NCBI RefSeq assembly: GCF_036227225.1
Contig: NZ_CP109444.1
Span: 9,963,501 to 10,027,500 of the forward strand
DNA from: Streptomyces sp. NBC_01478
Lineage (GTDB): Bacteria; Actinomycetota; Actinomycetes; Streptomycetales; Streptomycetaceae
Direction: 5' to 3'
Length of the DNA stretch: 64,000 nt
In this document: piece by piece, positions 36,522 to 45,249 of the stretch
Layout of the letters: every line of letters begins with the position of its first letter
How positions within the stretch are numbered: the stretch's first letter is position 1
Position numbers and translations under genes: made by a program
Notes under the pieces: model-generated
Told to the model about the DNA's origin: nothing
What the model saw: the letters and a program-made list of their open reading frames with translations, nothing else
The model's database searches: none

Positions 36522-36580
36522 GGTGGCAGGTCGAGCTGTGCCGGGGAGCGGCGTTCGGGGTAATGACAGGGCCCCCCACG
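36522..36580 (-). repeat. Promoter segment shared with the MFS operon, copy A
   Basis: Read on the minus strand this segment contains GGGGGGCCCTGTCATTACCC, CGAACGCCGCTCCCCGGCAC and AGCTCGACCTGCCACC. The same run, with a few substitutions, occurs on the plus strand at 39491-39547. It lies between the aldo/keto reductase and the divergent XRE gene and must include one or both promoters. Confidence 0.75.
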
Positions 36581-36619
36581 CACCTGCCACCCAGGTCGGC
36601 GCGGTGTGACACTGGCGGC

Positions 36620-37534
36620 ATGGCATCCGAGCAGAGCACCGGCAGGGGCGACGGCGGAGAGCTGGGCCGGTTCCTGCACGCGCGACGCACCCGGACGAGC
36701 CCCGACCAGGTCGGCCTCACCGTGGGCGCCGGACTGCGCCGCACCCCGGGCCTGCGCCGTGAGGAACTGGCCACGCTCTCCGGCATCAGCATCGACTACT
36801 ACGTCCGCCTGGAGCGCGGCAGGGAGAGCCGCCCCAGCCCGGCCGTACTCGACGCACTCGCCCGTGCCCTGCATCTCGACGACGCCGAGCACCAGCACCT
36901 GCGCGAACTCGCCACCCGGGCCGCGCAGTACGCCCCCGCCCCCTCGCCGCCGAGCCGCACCGTGCGCCCGCATCTGAAGCTGGTCCTGGAGACGCTGCGG
37001 CCGAGCCCCGCCTACGTCATCGGCCGCAGCATGGACCTGCTCGCCTGGAACCCCGGCGGCCTCGCCCTGTTCGCGGGCCTCGCCGACTGGCCCGCCGGCC
37101 AACGCAACATCGCCCGCTACCTCTTCCTGCACCCGACCGCGCCCACCCTCTTCCCCGACTGGGACTACCAGGTCCGCGGCTGCGTCGCCCGGCTGCGCGC
37201 CCAGTCCGGCATCGACCCGGACGCCCCGGACCTCACCCACCTGGTGGGCGAACTCCTGCTCAAGAGCCCCGACTTCGCCAAGCTGTGGGAGCGCTACGAC
37301 GTCGTCGGCCGCAAGAAGGTCCGGAAGACCTTCCACCACCCCGAGGTCGGCGTCCTCACCCTCAGCGGCCAGAGCATGCACCTCGAAGACACGCCCGGCC
37401 AGCGCCTCGGCGTCTACACCGCCGAACCCGGCACCCCGGACCACGACGCCATGCTCCTGCTCGACCTGGTCCCTGCCCGGCCCGTCGCGGATCCGGACAC
37501 GACGGACGAACAGCGACGGCGTACACGATCCTGA
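36620..37534 (+). CDS. XRE/MmyB-like transcriptional regulator
   Basis: 304 residues. HTH segment: [20 protein letters not shown] ... [28 protein letters not shown]. MmyB-like ligand domain: [13 protein letters not shown] ... [15 protein letters not shown]. It is homologous to but clearly distinct from the regulator at 32210. It is divergent from the aldo/keto reductase at 35617 and ends 8 bp from the convergent HxlR gene. Because the aldo/keto reductase and MFS promoters share a segment, this protein may control both. Confidence 0.92.
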   Translation: MASEQSTGRGDGGELGRFLHARRTRTSPDQVGLTVGAGLRRTPGLRREELATLSGISIDYYVRLERGRESRPSPAVLDALARALHLDDAEHQHLRELATRAAQYAPAPSPPSRTVRPHLKLVLETLRPSPAYVIGRSMDLLAWNPGGLALFAGLADWPAGQRNIARYLFLHPTAPTLFPDWDYQVRGCVARLRAQSGIDPDAPDLTHLVGELLLKSPDFAKLWERYDVVGRKKVRKTFHHPEVGVLTLSGQSMHLEDTPGQRLGVYTAEPGTPDHDAMLLLDLVPARPVADPDTTDEQRRRTRS

Positions 37535-37542
37535 GCGACGCG

Positions 37543-37950
37543 TCAGCCGGCCGTGTCGTCCGCGGGTGACGCCGCCCCGGTGCCGTTCGCGCGCTGGTGG
37601 GCGACGATGCCGGGCAACTGCTCGTAGATGGCGTCGATCAGGTCGCAGACGCGCTCGGCGATCGGGCGGCCGAGACCGGTGAGTTCGTAGTCGACCCGCC
37701 TGGCGACCGTGGGGTGCGGTGTGCGTGTGACGAGGCCGTCGTCCTCCAGTCGTTGGAGGGTCTGCCACAGCATCCGGTCGGAGACCCCGGACACGTTACG
37801 ACGTACCTCGGCGAATCGCAGAGGGCCTTCGACCAGGGCGGCGAGGGTCAGGGCACCCCACCGGCCCGTCGCGTGCTCCAGCACCTCCCTCGACGTGCAC
37901 TGCGGATCGAACACGCTCATCCCGGCCACGCGGTCCGTCCCTCGGCTCAT
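37543..37950 (-). CDS. HxlR-family transcriptional regulator
   Basis: 135 residues with the HxlR winged helix: CTSREVLEHATGRWGALTLA, LRFAEVRRNVSGVSDRMLWQ and LQRLEDDGLVTRTPHPTVAR. The canonical redox cysteine is at the start (QCTSRE). Starts at 37950 or 37920 are both possible; neither has a strong ribosome site. It is divergent from the NAD(P)-binding gene at 38047, with a GTACTTA palindrome between them. HxlR proteins of this context respond to quinones or electrophiles. Confidence 0.92.
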   Translation of the reverse strand: MSRGTDRVAGMSVFDPQCTSREVLEHATGRWGALTLAALVEGPLRFAEVRRNVSGVSDRMLWQTLQRLEDDGLVTRTPHPTVARRVDYELTGLGRPIAERVCDLIDAIYEQLPGIVAHQRANGTGAASPADDTAG

Positions 37951-37972
37951 GTGTTCATGCTAAACGGACGAT

Positions 37973-37993
37973 GTACTTATTCTGAGTAAGTAC
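37973..37993. promoter_or_regulatory. HxlR-type operator palindrome
   Basis: GTACTTA and TAAGTAC form perfect 7-bp arms around TTCTGAG. The site is 22 bp upstream of the HxlR start codon and 53 bp upstream of the divergent oxidoreductase start. GTAC-armed palindromes are typical HxlR/YodB operators. Confidence 0.75.
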
Positions 37994-38046
37994 TGTATTT
38001 TCGTAAGCATGAGCCGCTGCGGGCTCCCGAAGGGAGAAGTCGTCCG

Positions 38047-38685
38047 ATGAAATTCCTCCTCCTTGGTGCCACCGGCGCCACCGGCACCCTGTTCGCGGAT
38101 CGGGCCACCGCGGCCGGACACGAGGTCGTCGCCTTCGTCCGCGACGCCTCCAAGATCACCCCGGCCGACCGGCTGACCGTGGTCGTGGGGGACGTCCGCG
38201 ACGCCCGCGCACTCGCCGAGGCGATGCGCGGCACCGACGCGGTGGTCAGCACGCTCGGTCTCGGCAAGGTCAAGGACCCGGGCAACCTGATCGCGGACAC
38301 CACGCGCGCGCTGGTCCGGGCCGCCGAGGACAGCGGAACCAAGCGCGTACTGGTCATGTCGGCGTTCGGGGTCGGCGACTCCCTGGCCAAGGCCTCCGGG
38401 TTCGCCCGCTTTCTCTACAACTCCGGCGGCAAGGCCACGTTCGCCGACAAGGCCGCGGGGGAGCGGATCCTCACCGCCTCCGGCCTGGACTGGACGCTGG
38501 CCTACCCGGTGCTGCTCACCGACAAGCCCGCCACCGGCGCCGTCCATGCCGTCGACCTGACCGCGCTCGACCGCCTGCCCGGCCTGCCCAGGATCTCCCG
38601 GGCCGACGTCGCCGCCTTCCTGCTGGAGGCCGCCGTCGAAGGCTCGTGGTCCCGGCGCACCGCAGTGCTCACCGCCGGCCGCTGA
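38047..38685 (+). CDS. NAD(P)H-binding oxidoreductase (SDR atypical)
   Basis: 212 residues with GGGAG ribosome site. The N-terminal motif LLGATGATGTLFADRA is the dinucleotide site, with VVGDVRDARALAEAM and RVLVMSAFGVGD further on. The fold is NmrA/BVR-B-like without a classical catalytic triad. It is the first gene after the HxlR operator and is co-directional with a further NADP-binding protein and an MFS pump, consistent with electrophile or quinone detoxification. Confidence 0.88.
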   Translation: MKFLLLGATGATGTLFADRATAAGHEVVAFVRDASKITPADRLTVVVGDVRDARALAEAMRGTDAVVSTLGLGKVKDPGNLIADTTRALVRAAEDSGTKRVLVMSAFGVGDSLAKASGFARFLYNSGGKATFADKAAGERILTASGLDWTLAYPVLLTDKPATGAVHAVDLTALDRLPGLPRISRADVAAFLLEAAVEGSWSRRTAVLTAGR

Positions 38686-38730
38686 CCATCTCTGCACGCC
38701 ACCTCACCTACTCCACAAGGAGATCGACCC

Positions 38731-39477
38731 GTGACCAAGACCCTCGGCCTCATCGGCGCCGGCAACATCGGCAGCGCGTTGGCCCGCCTCGCGATCGCCG
38801 CCGGCCTGAATGTCGTAGTCAGCAACTCCCGCGGCCCCGACACTCTCGCCGACCTCGTCGCCGAACTCGGCGAACAGGCGCGCGCGGCCACACCCGCCGA
38901 GGCAGCGCAGGCCGGCGACCTGGTGGTGGTGACCGTCCCGCTGAGCACCTACGAGAAGCTGCCCGTCGCCGCTCTGGCCGGCAAGACCGTCATCGACACC
39001 ATGAACTACTACCCCGACCGCGACGGCCGGATCGCCGAGCTCGACTCCGGCGAGCAGACCTCCAGCGCCCTGGTCCAACGACGACTGGCCGACTCGCAGG
39101 TGGTGAAAGCCTTCAACAGCATCGACTTCGTGCGCCTGTTCACCTCCGCCCGCCCCGTCGGCGCCGACGACCGCAGCGCCCTGCCCGTCGCCGGGGACGA
39201 CCCGGCCGCCAAGGCACAGGTGGCCGAGCTGCTGGACGCGCTGGGCTTCGACGCCGTGGACATCGGCACGCTCGCCGACAGTTGGCGCAGCGAGCCGGGC
39301 ACCCCCGTCTACGTCCAGCCGTACTTGCCGGCACGGCCCGACGGGCTGACCGACCAGGAGACGGGGCGCTGGTTCTTCGAGGTCCCGGGCGTCCCGGTGC
39401 CCGCCGACAAGGTGAGGGAGCTGACCGACACCGCCGTCCGGCGTTCCGCGGGCGACGCCCGCGCGACTCTCGCCTAG
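38731..39477 (+). CDS. NADPH-dependent F420-reductase-like oxidoreductase
   Basis: 248 residues from GTG with AAGGAG upstream. The Rossmann site GLIGAGNIGSALARLAIAAG, the loop SNSRGPDTL and VVKAFNSIDF are typical of the F420-oxidoreductase NADP-binding family, where the NSRGP loop binds the NADP phosphate. It lies 45 bp after the previous gene and is probably co-transcribed. It may reduce F420 or a related deazaflavin with NADPH. Confidence 0.85.
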   Translation: MTKTLGLIGAGNIGSALARLAIAAGLNVVVSNSRGPDTLADLVAELGEQARAATPAEAAQAGDLVVVTVPLSTYEKLPVAALAGKTVIDTMNYYPDRDGRIAELDSGEQTSSALVQRRLADSQVVKAFNSIDFVRLFTSARPVGADDRSALPVAGDDPAAKAQVAELLDALGFDAVDIGTLADSWRSEPGTPVYVQPYLPARPDGLTDQETGRWFFEVPGVPVPADKVRELTDTAVRRSAGDARATLA

Positions 39478-39490
39478 AACCGCCTGGTGG

Positions 39491-39547
39491 GTGGGGGCCC
39501 TGTCACACCCCCGAACAGCGCTCCCCGGCACAGCTCGGCCTGCCACG
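39491..39547 (+). repeat. Promoter segment shared with the aldo/keto reductase, copy B
   Basis: GTGGGGGCCCTGTCACACCC, then CGAACAGCGCTCCCCGGCAC and AGCTCGGCCTGCCACG, nearly matches the minus-strand sequence at 36522-36580. It is followed after about 80 bp by the MFS start, so it should contain the MFS promoter or operator. Confidence 0.75.
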
Positions 39548-39627
39548 CGAGACGTCCGGCACGCAGGCTGGACGACGGTCGAAGAGCTCATTCCGTTCCC
39601 GTCGTTTCCTCACCAGGAGATCCATCC

Positions 39628-41034
39628 GTGTCCAGTTCTGTCGCATCGGACAAGCCGTCGGCGTCAGCCGATGCCGCCGCCGGGCAGCCCCGCACCGCGA
39701 ACGGCGCCCAGTGGGCTCTGGCCGCCGCGCTGCTCGGTTTCTTCGTGATGACGCTCGACGCCCTGATCGTCAACGTCGCGCTGCCCGAGATCGGGCGCGG
39801 CTTCGGCGGCGGGATGACGGGACTGCAGTGGGTGGTGGACGGCTACACGCTGATGTTCGCCGCACTGCTGCTGTCCGCGGGGTCGGTGACCGACCGGATC
39901 GGCGCGCGGCAGGCGTTCGGAGCGGGGCTCATGGTGTTCACCGTCGCCTCGGCGGCATGCGGTTTCGCACCGAACCTGGGTGTGCTGACCGGGGCGCGGC
40001 TGGTCCAGGGTGCGGGCGCCGCGGTGATCGTGCCGGCCTCGCTGGCGCTGATCCGCGAGGCGTTCCCCGACCCGGCCCGGCGTGCCCGGGCGATCTCGGT
40101 GTGGGCGATGGGCGGCTCGGTGGGCGCCGCGGCCGGGCCGGTGCTGGGCGGCGTGCTGAGTGAACTCGACTGGCGGATGATCTTCTTCGTCAATCTGCCG
40201 GTCGGCGTGCTGGCGCTGTTCCTGCTCACCCGGACCGCCCGCTCACCCCGCCAGGGCGACGCCCCGTTCGACTGGACCGGGCAGATCGCCGCGGTGGCGG
40301 CCATGGGCGGCCTGACCTACGCGGCGATCGAGACCGGCGCCGTGGGCCTGGGCGCACCGCGCGTCCTGCTCGCACTGGCGGTCGCCGTGACGGCGGCGGT
40401 GGTCTTCCTGGTCGCCCAGGCGCGCGGCCGCAACCCGATGGTGCCGCTGGAACTGCTGCGCGCCCGGACGATGGCGCTCTCGGCGACGATCGGATTCGCG
40501 CTCAACGTCGGCTTCTACGGGATGATCTTCCTGCTCGGCCTGTACCTCCAGCAGGAACAGGACCTGTCGCCGATGGCCACCGGCCTGGCGTTCCTGCCGA
40601 TGACGCTGCTGACCGCGGTCGTCAGCCCGACCGCCGCCCGGCTCGCCGCGCGCTTCGGGCCGCGCATGCCGATCATCACGGGGCAGCTCCTGATGGCCGC
40701 GGGCCTGGTGGCGCTCTGTGTTCCGTCGGCATCGGCGCCCGCCTGGCTGCTGGTCCTGCTGATGATCCCGGTCGGCACCGGCGGCGGCCTCGCCGTACCG
40801 GCCGTGACCTCACTGCTCCTCGACCGCGTCCCCGCCCGGCGCGCCGGCACCGCGAGCGGCGTCCTGAACGCCTCCCGCCAACTCGGCGGCGCCCTGTCCG
40901 TGGCCGTCTTCGGCGCCCTGGTCTCCCACCACGCGCACTTCCTGCACGGCCTGCGCACCAGCCTCCTGATCGCCGCGCTGCTCGTGGTCCTGACCGCGGT
41001 GGCCTCCGTACTCCTCAAGGAGAAGACCTCATGA
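39628..41034 (+). CDS. MFS drug efflux pump (DHA2, EmrB/QacA type)
   Basis: 468 residues from the GTG at 39628 with AGGAGA upstream. Fourteen-helix DHA2 pattern: [20 protein letters not shown] after helix 1, motif [21 protein letters not shown], motif C in helix 5 ([19 protein letters not shown]). It lies in the cytoplasmic membrane and exports cationic or hydrophobic compounds using protons. The stop overlaps the start of the DUF2255 gene (ATGA). The repeated promoter segment lies upstream. Confidence 0.92.
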   Translation: MSSSVASDKPSASADAAAGQPRTANGAQWALAAALLGFFVMTLDALIVNVALPEIGRGFGGGMTGLQWVVDGYTLMFAALLLSAGSVTDRIGARQAFGAGLMVFTVASAACGFAPNLGVLTGARLVQGAGAAVIVPASLALIREAFPDPARRARAISVWAMGGSVGAAAGPVLGGVLSELDWRMIFFVNLPVGVLALFLLTRTARSPRQGDAPFDWTGQIAAVAAMGGLTYAAIETGAVGLGAPRVLLALAVAVTAAVVFLVAQARGRNPMVPLELLRARTMALSATIGFALNVGFYGMIFLLGLYLQQEQDLSPMATGLAFLPMTLLTAVVSPTAARLAARFGPRMPIITGQLLMAAGLVALCVPSASAPAWLLVLLMIPVGTGGGLAVPAVTSLLLDRVPARRAGTASGVLNASRQLGGALSVAVFGALVSHHAHFLHGLRTSLLIAALLVVLTAVASVLLKEKTS

Positions 41035-41438
41035 CCTCGACATCGGCGACATCGGCGACATCGGCCTGGACGAGCCAGGAGCTCGACCGCGTCGAACGCG
41101 CGGAGGAACTGGAGATCGCGTCCCTCCGGCGCGGCGGCGAACTGGGCAGCCGACGGACCATCTGGGTGGTCCGGGTCGGCGACGCCCTCTACGTCCGTTC
41201 CGTCAACGGCCCCGGCTCCGACTGGTACCGCGGCACCCGGGCCCGCCGGGAAGGCCGTATCCAGGCCGGCGGGGTCGCCAAGGACGTCACGATCATCGAC
41301 GCCGCCGCCGACGACGGCGTCAACGCCGCCGTGGATGCCGCGTACCGGACCAAGTACGGGCACTACGCCGCGTACATCGTCAAGGCCATCACCAGCCCCG
41401 AAGCGGGCTCCACCACCATGCGGCTCGAACCCCGCTGA
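41031..41438 (+). CDS. DUF2255 family protein, copy 1
   Basis: 135 residues. The family is recognised from [38 protein letters not shown] and a C-terminal [20 protein letters not shown]. No catalytic motif is known; the fold resembles small split-barrel or nitroreductase-like domains. It is translationally coupled to the MFS pump. A second copy lies at 42665 with an alcohol dehydrogenase gene between. Role unknown. Confidence 0.88.
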   Translation: MTSTSATSATSAWTSQELDRVERAEELEIASLRRGGELGSRRTIWVVRVGDALYVRSVNGPGSDWYRGTRARREGRIQAGGVAKDVTIIDAAADDGVNAAVDAAYRTKYGHYAAYIVKAITSPEAGSTTMRLEPR

Positions 41439-41485
41439 CCAGATCCCCCATTCCCGACAGCAGTTGCACCGGACCGGAGAAACCC

Positions 41486-42529
41486 ATGCTCACCGTCAAC
41501 GCGTACGCCGCCACATCCGCCACCGAACCCCTCGCCCCGACCACCGTCGAGCGCCGTGACGTCGGCCCGCACGACGTCCTCATCGAGATCAAGTTCGCCG
41601 GCATCTGCCACCCCGACATCAGCAACGCCCGCAGCGAGTGGGGCCCGTCGGCCTACCCCCTGGTCCCCGGCCACGAGATCGCCGGCGTGGTCACCGAGGT
41701 CGGCTCCGACGTCACCCGGCACGCGGTCGGCGACCGGGTCGGCGTCGGCTGCATGGTCGACTCCTGCCGCGAGTGCGCGTCCTGTCTGCGCGGCGAGGAG
41801 CAGTACTGCCTGAAGGGCAACACCCTCACCTACGGAGCTGTCGACAAGGACGGCACGATCACCCAGGGCGGCTACTCCACCCACGTCGTCGTCACCGAGG
41901 ACTTCGTCCTACGGATCCCCGAGGGCATCGGCCTCGACGAGGCCGCCCCGCTGCTGTGCGCGGGCATCACCACCTACTCCCCGCTGCGCCGCTGGGGCGC
42001 GGGCCCCGGCAAGAAGGTTGCCGTCATCGGCCTCGGCGGGCTCGGCCACATGGCCGTGAAGCTCGCGCACGCCATGGGCGCCGAGGTCACCGTGCTGTCC
42101 CAGTCGCTGAAGAAGATGGACGACGGCCTGCGCCTGGGCGCCGACCACTACTACGCGACGAGCGATCCGGCGACCTTCGAGCAGTTGGCCGGCACCTTCG
42201 ACCTCATCGTCAACACGGTCAGCGCGAAGCTCGACCTCGACGCCCACCTCGGCCTGCTGGCCGTGAACGGCGCCCTGGTCAACGTCGGTGCCCCCGCCGA
42301 GCCGCTGTCGCTCACCGTGTTCTCGCTGATCATGCGCGGCCGCTCCTACGCCGGTTCGCTGATCGGCGGCATCCGCGAGACCCAGGAGATGCTCGACTTC
42401 TGCGCCGAGCACGGCATCGGCTCCGAGACAGAGGTCATCCCGGCCGACCGGATCAACGAGGCGTACGAGCGTGTCCTCGCCTCCGACGTGCGCTACCGGT
42501 TCGTCATCGACACCTCGACGCTGAACTGA
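41486..42529 (+). CDS. Zinc-dependent alcohol dehydrogenase (YahK/CAD type)
   Basis: 347 residues. Catalytic zinc: Cys and His in GICHPD (usual GICHSD, here Pro for Ser), GHEIAGVV and a later Cys. Structural zinc: four cysteines in [15 protein letters not shown]. Nucleotide site: [20 protein letters not shown], followed by SQS..K, which indicates NADPH. It reduces aldehydes to alcohols. It lies between two DUF2255 genes, and a relic of its own N-terminus follows the second one, so the DUF2255-ADH pair was duplicated as a unit. Confidence 0.92.
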   Translation: MLTVNAYAATSATEPLAPTTVERRDVGPHDVLIEIKFAGICHPDISNARSEWGPSAYPLVPGHEIAGVVTEVGSDVTRHAVGDRVGVGCMVDSCRECASCLRGEEQYCLKGNTLTYGAVDKDGTITQGGYSTHVVVTEDFVLRIPEGIGLDEAAPLLCAGITTYSPLRRWGAGPGKKVAVIGLGGLGHMAVKLAHAMGAEVTVLSQSLKKMDDGLRLGADHYYATSDPATFEQLAGTFDLIVNTVSAKLDLDAHLGLLAVNGALVNVGAPAEPLSLTVFSLIMRGRSYAGSLIGGIRETQEMLDFCAEHGIGSETEVIPADRINEAYERVLASDVRYRFVIDTSTLN

Positions 42530-42664
42530 TCGCACCGGTGGTGCGAGAACGGTGACCAGGCTCGATGCTCGTCGAAGAACCTCTCGACCCGCAGGAGTCA
42601 GCCGGTCCGTGTCTCTTGCCCGCCCCCGAAGAAACAGCCTCACGAGAACCGAGGAGATGAACGG

Positions 42665-43048
42665 ATGACCACCAGCGCTCCCTGGACCGACGACGAGCTC
42701 GACCGGGTCGGATCGGCCGAGGAACTGGACGTCGCCTCCCGGCGCCCGGACGGCGGGCTGAGCGGCCCGCGCACCATCTGGGTCGTACGCGTGGACGACG
42801 ACATCTACGTCCGCTCCGTGAACGGCCCTGCATCCGCCTGGTTCCGCGGCACCCGGGCCCGCCACGAGGGCCGCATCGAGGCCGGCGGCGTCGAGAAGGA
42901 CGTGGCGTTCGAGGACGCCGACGGCACCGTCAACGACGCGGTCGACGCCGCCTACCGCACCAAGTACGGCCGCTACTCGGCCAACACCATCCAGCGCATC
43001 ACGAGCTCCACCGCGGGCTCGACGACCATGCGGCTCCTGCCTCGCTGA
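42665..43048 (+). CDS. DUF2255 family protein, copy 2
   Basis: 127 residues with GAGGAG ribosome site. It parallels copy 1 in TIWVVRVDDDIYVRSVNG, GTRARHEGRIEAGGVEKDV and YRTKYGRYSANTIQRITS. The second copy is slightly shorter at the N-terminus. It is the expected product of a tandem duplication with divergence; both frames are intact and carry the same conserved residues. Confidence 0.88.
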   Translation: MTTSAPWTDDELDRVGSAEELDVASRRPDGGLSGPRTIWVVRVDDDIYVRSVNGPASAWFRGTRARHEGRIEAGGVEKDVAFEDADGTVNDAVDAAYRTKYGRYSANTIQRITSSTAGSTTMRLLPR

Positions 43049-43068
43049 CCCGCCGCGGGAGAGGAACG

Positions 43069-43191
43069 ATGTTCACCGTCAACACCCCTGAGACCGCTGC
43101 GTATTGCGCCCCGACCAGGGGCGAGCGCGGTCCCCACGATGCCGTGCGGTCTGCCGTACGACCCCCGAACCGGCCGGGAGACATGCCGTGA
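43069..43191 (+). pseudogene. N-terminal relic of a second alcohol dehydrogenase
   Basis: An ATG at 43069 with GAGAGGAACG upstream opens a 40-codon frame reading MFTVNTPETAAY ... ERGPHDAV. It aligns with the start of the alcohol dehydrogenase at 41486 ([10 protein letters not shown] ... [11 protein letters not shown]) and occupies the same position after DUF2255. It then diverges and stops in the overlap with the next gene (GTGA at 43188-43191). The body of the second dehydrogenase is gone. Confidence 0.65.
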
Positions 43192-44783
43192 TCGGTCTCG
43201 AACTCGTCGTGGTCCTCGGTCTGGCGGTGCTCCTGGGCAACGCCGCCGGTGACCGCTACCGGATCGCCCCGCCGGTCGTGCTGCTCGTCCTCGGCGCGCT
43301 GCTCGGCTTCGTGCCCGCGCTGCGCGAGGTGGAGCTGCCCCCGGAGGCCGTCCTGCTCATCTTCCTTCCGGTACTGCTGTACTGGGAGAGCCTGACCACC
43401 TCGCTGCGGGAGATCCGCCGGGACCTGCGCGGCATCATCCTGATGAGCACCGTGCTGGTCATCGGCACCGCCGGCGCGGTGGCGGCAGTGGCGCACCAAC
43501 TCGGCCTGGCCTGGGGCCCGGCATGGGTCCTCGGCGCGGCCGTCGCCCCCACCGACGCGACCGCGGTCGGCGTACTCGCCAAAGCACTGCCCCGCCGCAA
43601 CGTGACCCTGCTGCGCGCCGAGAGCCTCGTCAACGACGGCACCGCACTGGTCGTCTACGGGCTGGCCGTCGGCATCACCGTCGGCGAGGAGCACTTCACC
43701 GTCCCGCACGTCACCTGGCTGTTCGTCCTCTCCTACGTCGGCGGAGCCGCGGCCGGAGCACTGATCGCGTGGCTGGTGATCAGGGCGCGCCGGGTCTTCG
43801 ACGATCCGCTGCTGGGCAACGTGGCGATGATCCTCACCCCGTTCACGGCGTACCTGCTGGCCGAGTTGATCGAGGCCTCCGGCGTGCTCGCGGCCGTCGT
43901 GGCGGGGCTGATCATGAGCCAGGCCGGCCCGCGCGTGGCGGGGGCCGCGATGCGCCGCCAGGCGGAGGAGTTCTGGTCGCTGGCCACCTTCCTGCTCAAC
44001 GGCGCTCTGTTCGTCCTGGTCGGCCTGCAGGCACAGGCGGCCGTACGCGAACTGCACGGCGGCGACCTCACCCACGCCCTCATCGCCGTCGGGGCGGTCT
44101 CCGGCGTGGTCGTCGCGGCGCGCTTCGCCTTCAACTTCACCTTCCCGTACCTGATCCGCCTTCTCGACCGCCGCCCGCAGCAGCGCCTGCGCCGGATGAA
44201 CTACCGCGCGAGAGTGGTCACTTCGATCGCCGGCTTCCGGGGCGCGGTCTCCCTGGCCGTGGCCCTGTCGGTACCGACGACCCTCGACTCGGGCGCCCCC
44301 TTCCCCGACCGCGACACGATCGTCTTCGTCACCTCCGGAGTCATCGTCACCACCCTCCTGGTCCAGGGCCTGCTGCTGCCGGCCGTGGTGCGCTGGGCCC
44401 GGCTGCCCCATGACACCTCGGTGGAGGAGGAGCGCTTCCTCGCCGAGACGACCGCCACCGAGGAGGCCCTCAAAGCCCTCCCCGAGCTGGCGGACGAACT
44501 GGACACCGACCCGGCCGTCGCCGAGCGCATGCGCCAGGAGTACGAGACCCACCTGCTCGTCGTCCGCGCCGGCGGCGGCGAGACCGATGCCTCCGACGAA
44601 GCGGCCGTCCTGCGCCACGACCGGCACTACACCGCCCTGCGCCTGGCCCTCCTCGCCCACAAACGCGCCACCGTGCTCCGCCTCCGCGACGACCACGAGA
44701 TCGACGACACCGTGCTGCGCCAGGTACAACGCCGACTCGACATCGAAGAAGTACGGCTGTCCCGACGCGAAGCCGCCGAGTGA
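43188..44783 (+). CDS. Na+/H+ antiporter, CPA1 (NhaP) family
   Basis: 531 residues from the GTG at 43188, which overlaps the stop of the dehydrogenase relic; GGGAG lies upstream. About 12 membrane segments are followed by a 120-residue cytoplasmic tail. Conserved transport motifs include AAVAPTDATAVGVLAKALP (the AxTDP-like segment), RAESLVNDGTALVVYGLAVG and FRGAVSLAVALSVP. It exchanges protons for sodium or potassium across the cytoplasmic membrane. The translation coupling to a dead frame is unusual and suggests it was joined to this operon by deletion. Confidence 0.9.
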   Translation: MIGLELVVVLGLAVLLGNAAGDRYRIAPPVVLLVLGALLGFVPALREVELPPEAVLLIFLPVLLYWESLTTSLREIRRDLRGIILMSTVLVIGTAGAVAAVAHQLGLAWGPAWVLGAAVAPTDATAVGVLAKALPRRNVTLLRAESLVNDGTALVVYGLAVGITVGEEHFTVPHVTWLFVLSYVGGAAAGALIAWLVIRARRVFDDPLLGNVAMILTPFTAYLLAELIEASGVLAAVVAGLIMSQAGPRVAGAAMRRQAEEFWSLATFLLNGALFVLVGLQAQAAVRELHGGDLTHALIAVGAVSGVVVAARFAFNFTFPYLIRLLDRRPQQRLRRMNYRARVVTSIAGFRGAVSLAVALSVPTTLDSGAPFPDRDTIVFVTSGVIVTTLLVQGLLLPAVVRWARLPHDTSVEEERFLAETTATEEALKALPELADELDTDPAVAERMRQEYETHLLVVRAGGGETDASDEAAVLRHDRHYTALRLALLAHKRATVLRLRDDHEIDDTVLRQVQRRLDIEEVRLSRREAAE

Positions 44784-45249
44784 CCCCCACCCGGACAGGA
44801 GCCGACGGGGACTGGCTGGTCCGGGGCGAGTCGGGTGAGGGACCGCTCGCACCTGCCCCGGGGGCCGAAGTCGCCGCCAAGGTGGCCGAGTTGGCGGCCA
44901 GGGAGAAGAGGTCCCGGGAGGGCATGCGCTTCCCACAACTGGCCGTCGCGCCGGGAGCGGAGGCCACCCAGCACTCCAGGTGTGGCCGGAGCGTTCATCG
45001 CGCTCGCGGCGCCGGCCGCCTGAAGCCGACTGGGACAGCGTCCGTCCAGGCGACCGCTCATGAGCATGGTCATCGACCACAGCACCAGGCAAGTGCCCCG
45101 TTCGCCCGGTCTGATCCCGGAACGGTGGGAGGTCAGGACAGCCTCGCCGGCATGAGCCGCACGACGACCCGGACGCGGAAGACGTTCGGCTTCGCCACCT
45201 CAGCCGAGCGGAGCGCGGACCCCTCCAGTACCTGTCGGCCTGACCGACC
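44784..45249. other. 466-bp region between convergent genes
   Basis: It lies between the antiporter (plus) and the secreted GH32 gene (minus). No gene is supported: open frames here lack starts with ribosome sites and family motifs. An in-frame stretch near 44800-44920 (GDWLVRGESGEGPL ... VAAKVAELAAREKRS) has near-normal codon use and could be an eroded coding fragment. No strong terminator hairpin was noticed. Confidence 0.4.

Noticed and set aside
42999..45092. 697-codon minus-strand frame opposite the antiporter
   Set aside because: The antiporter on the plus strand has full family motifs; the opposite frame shows only compositional bias.
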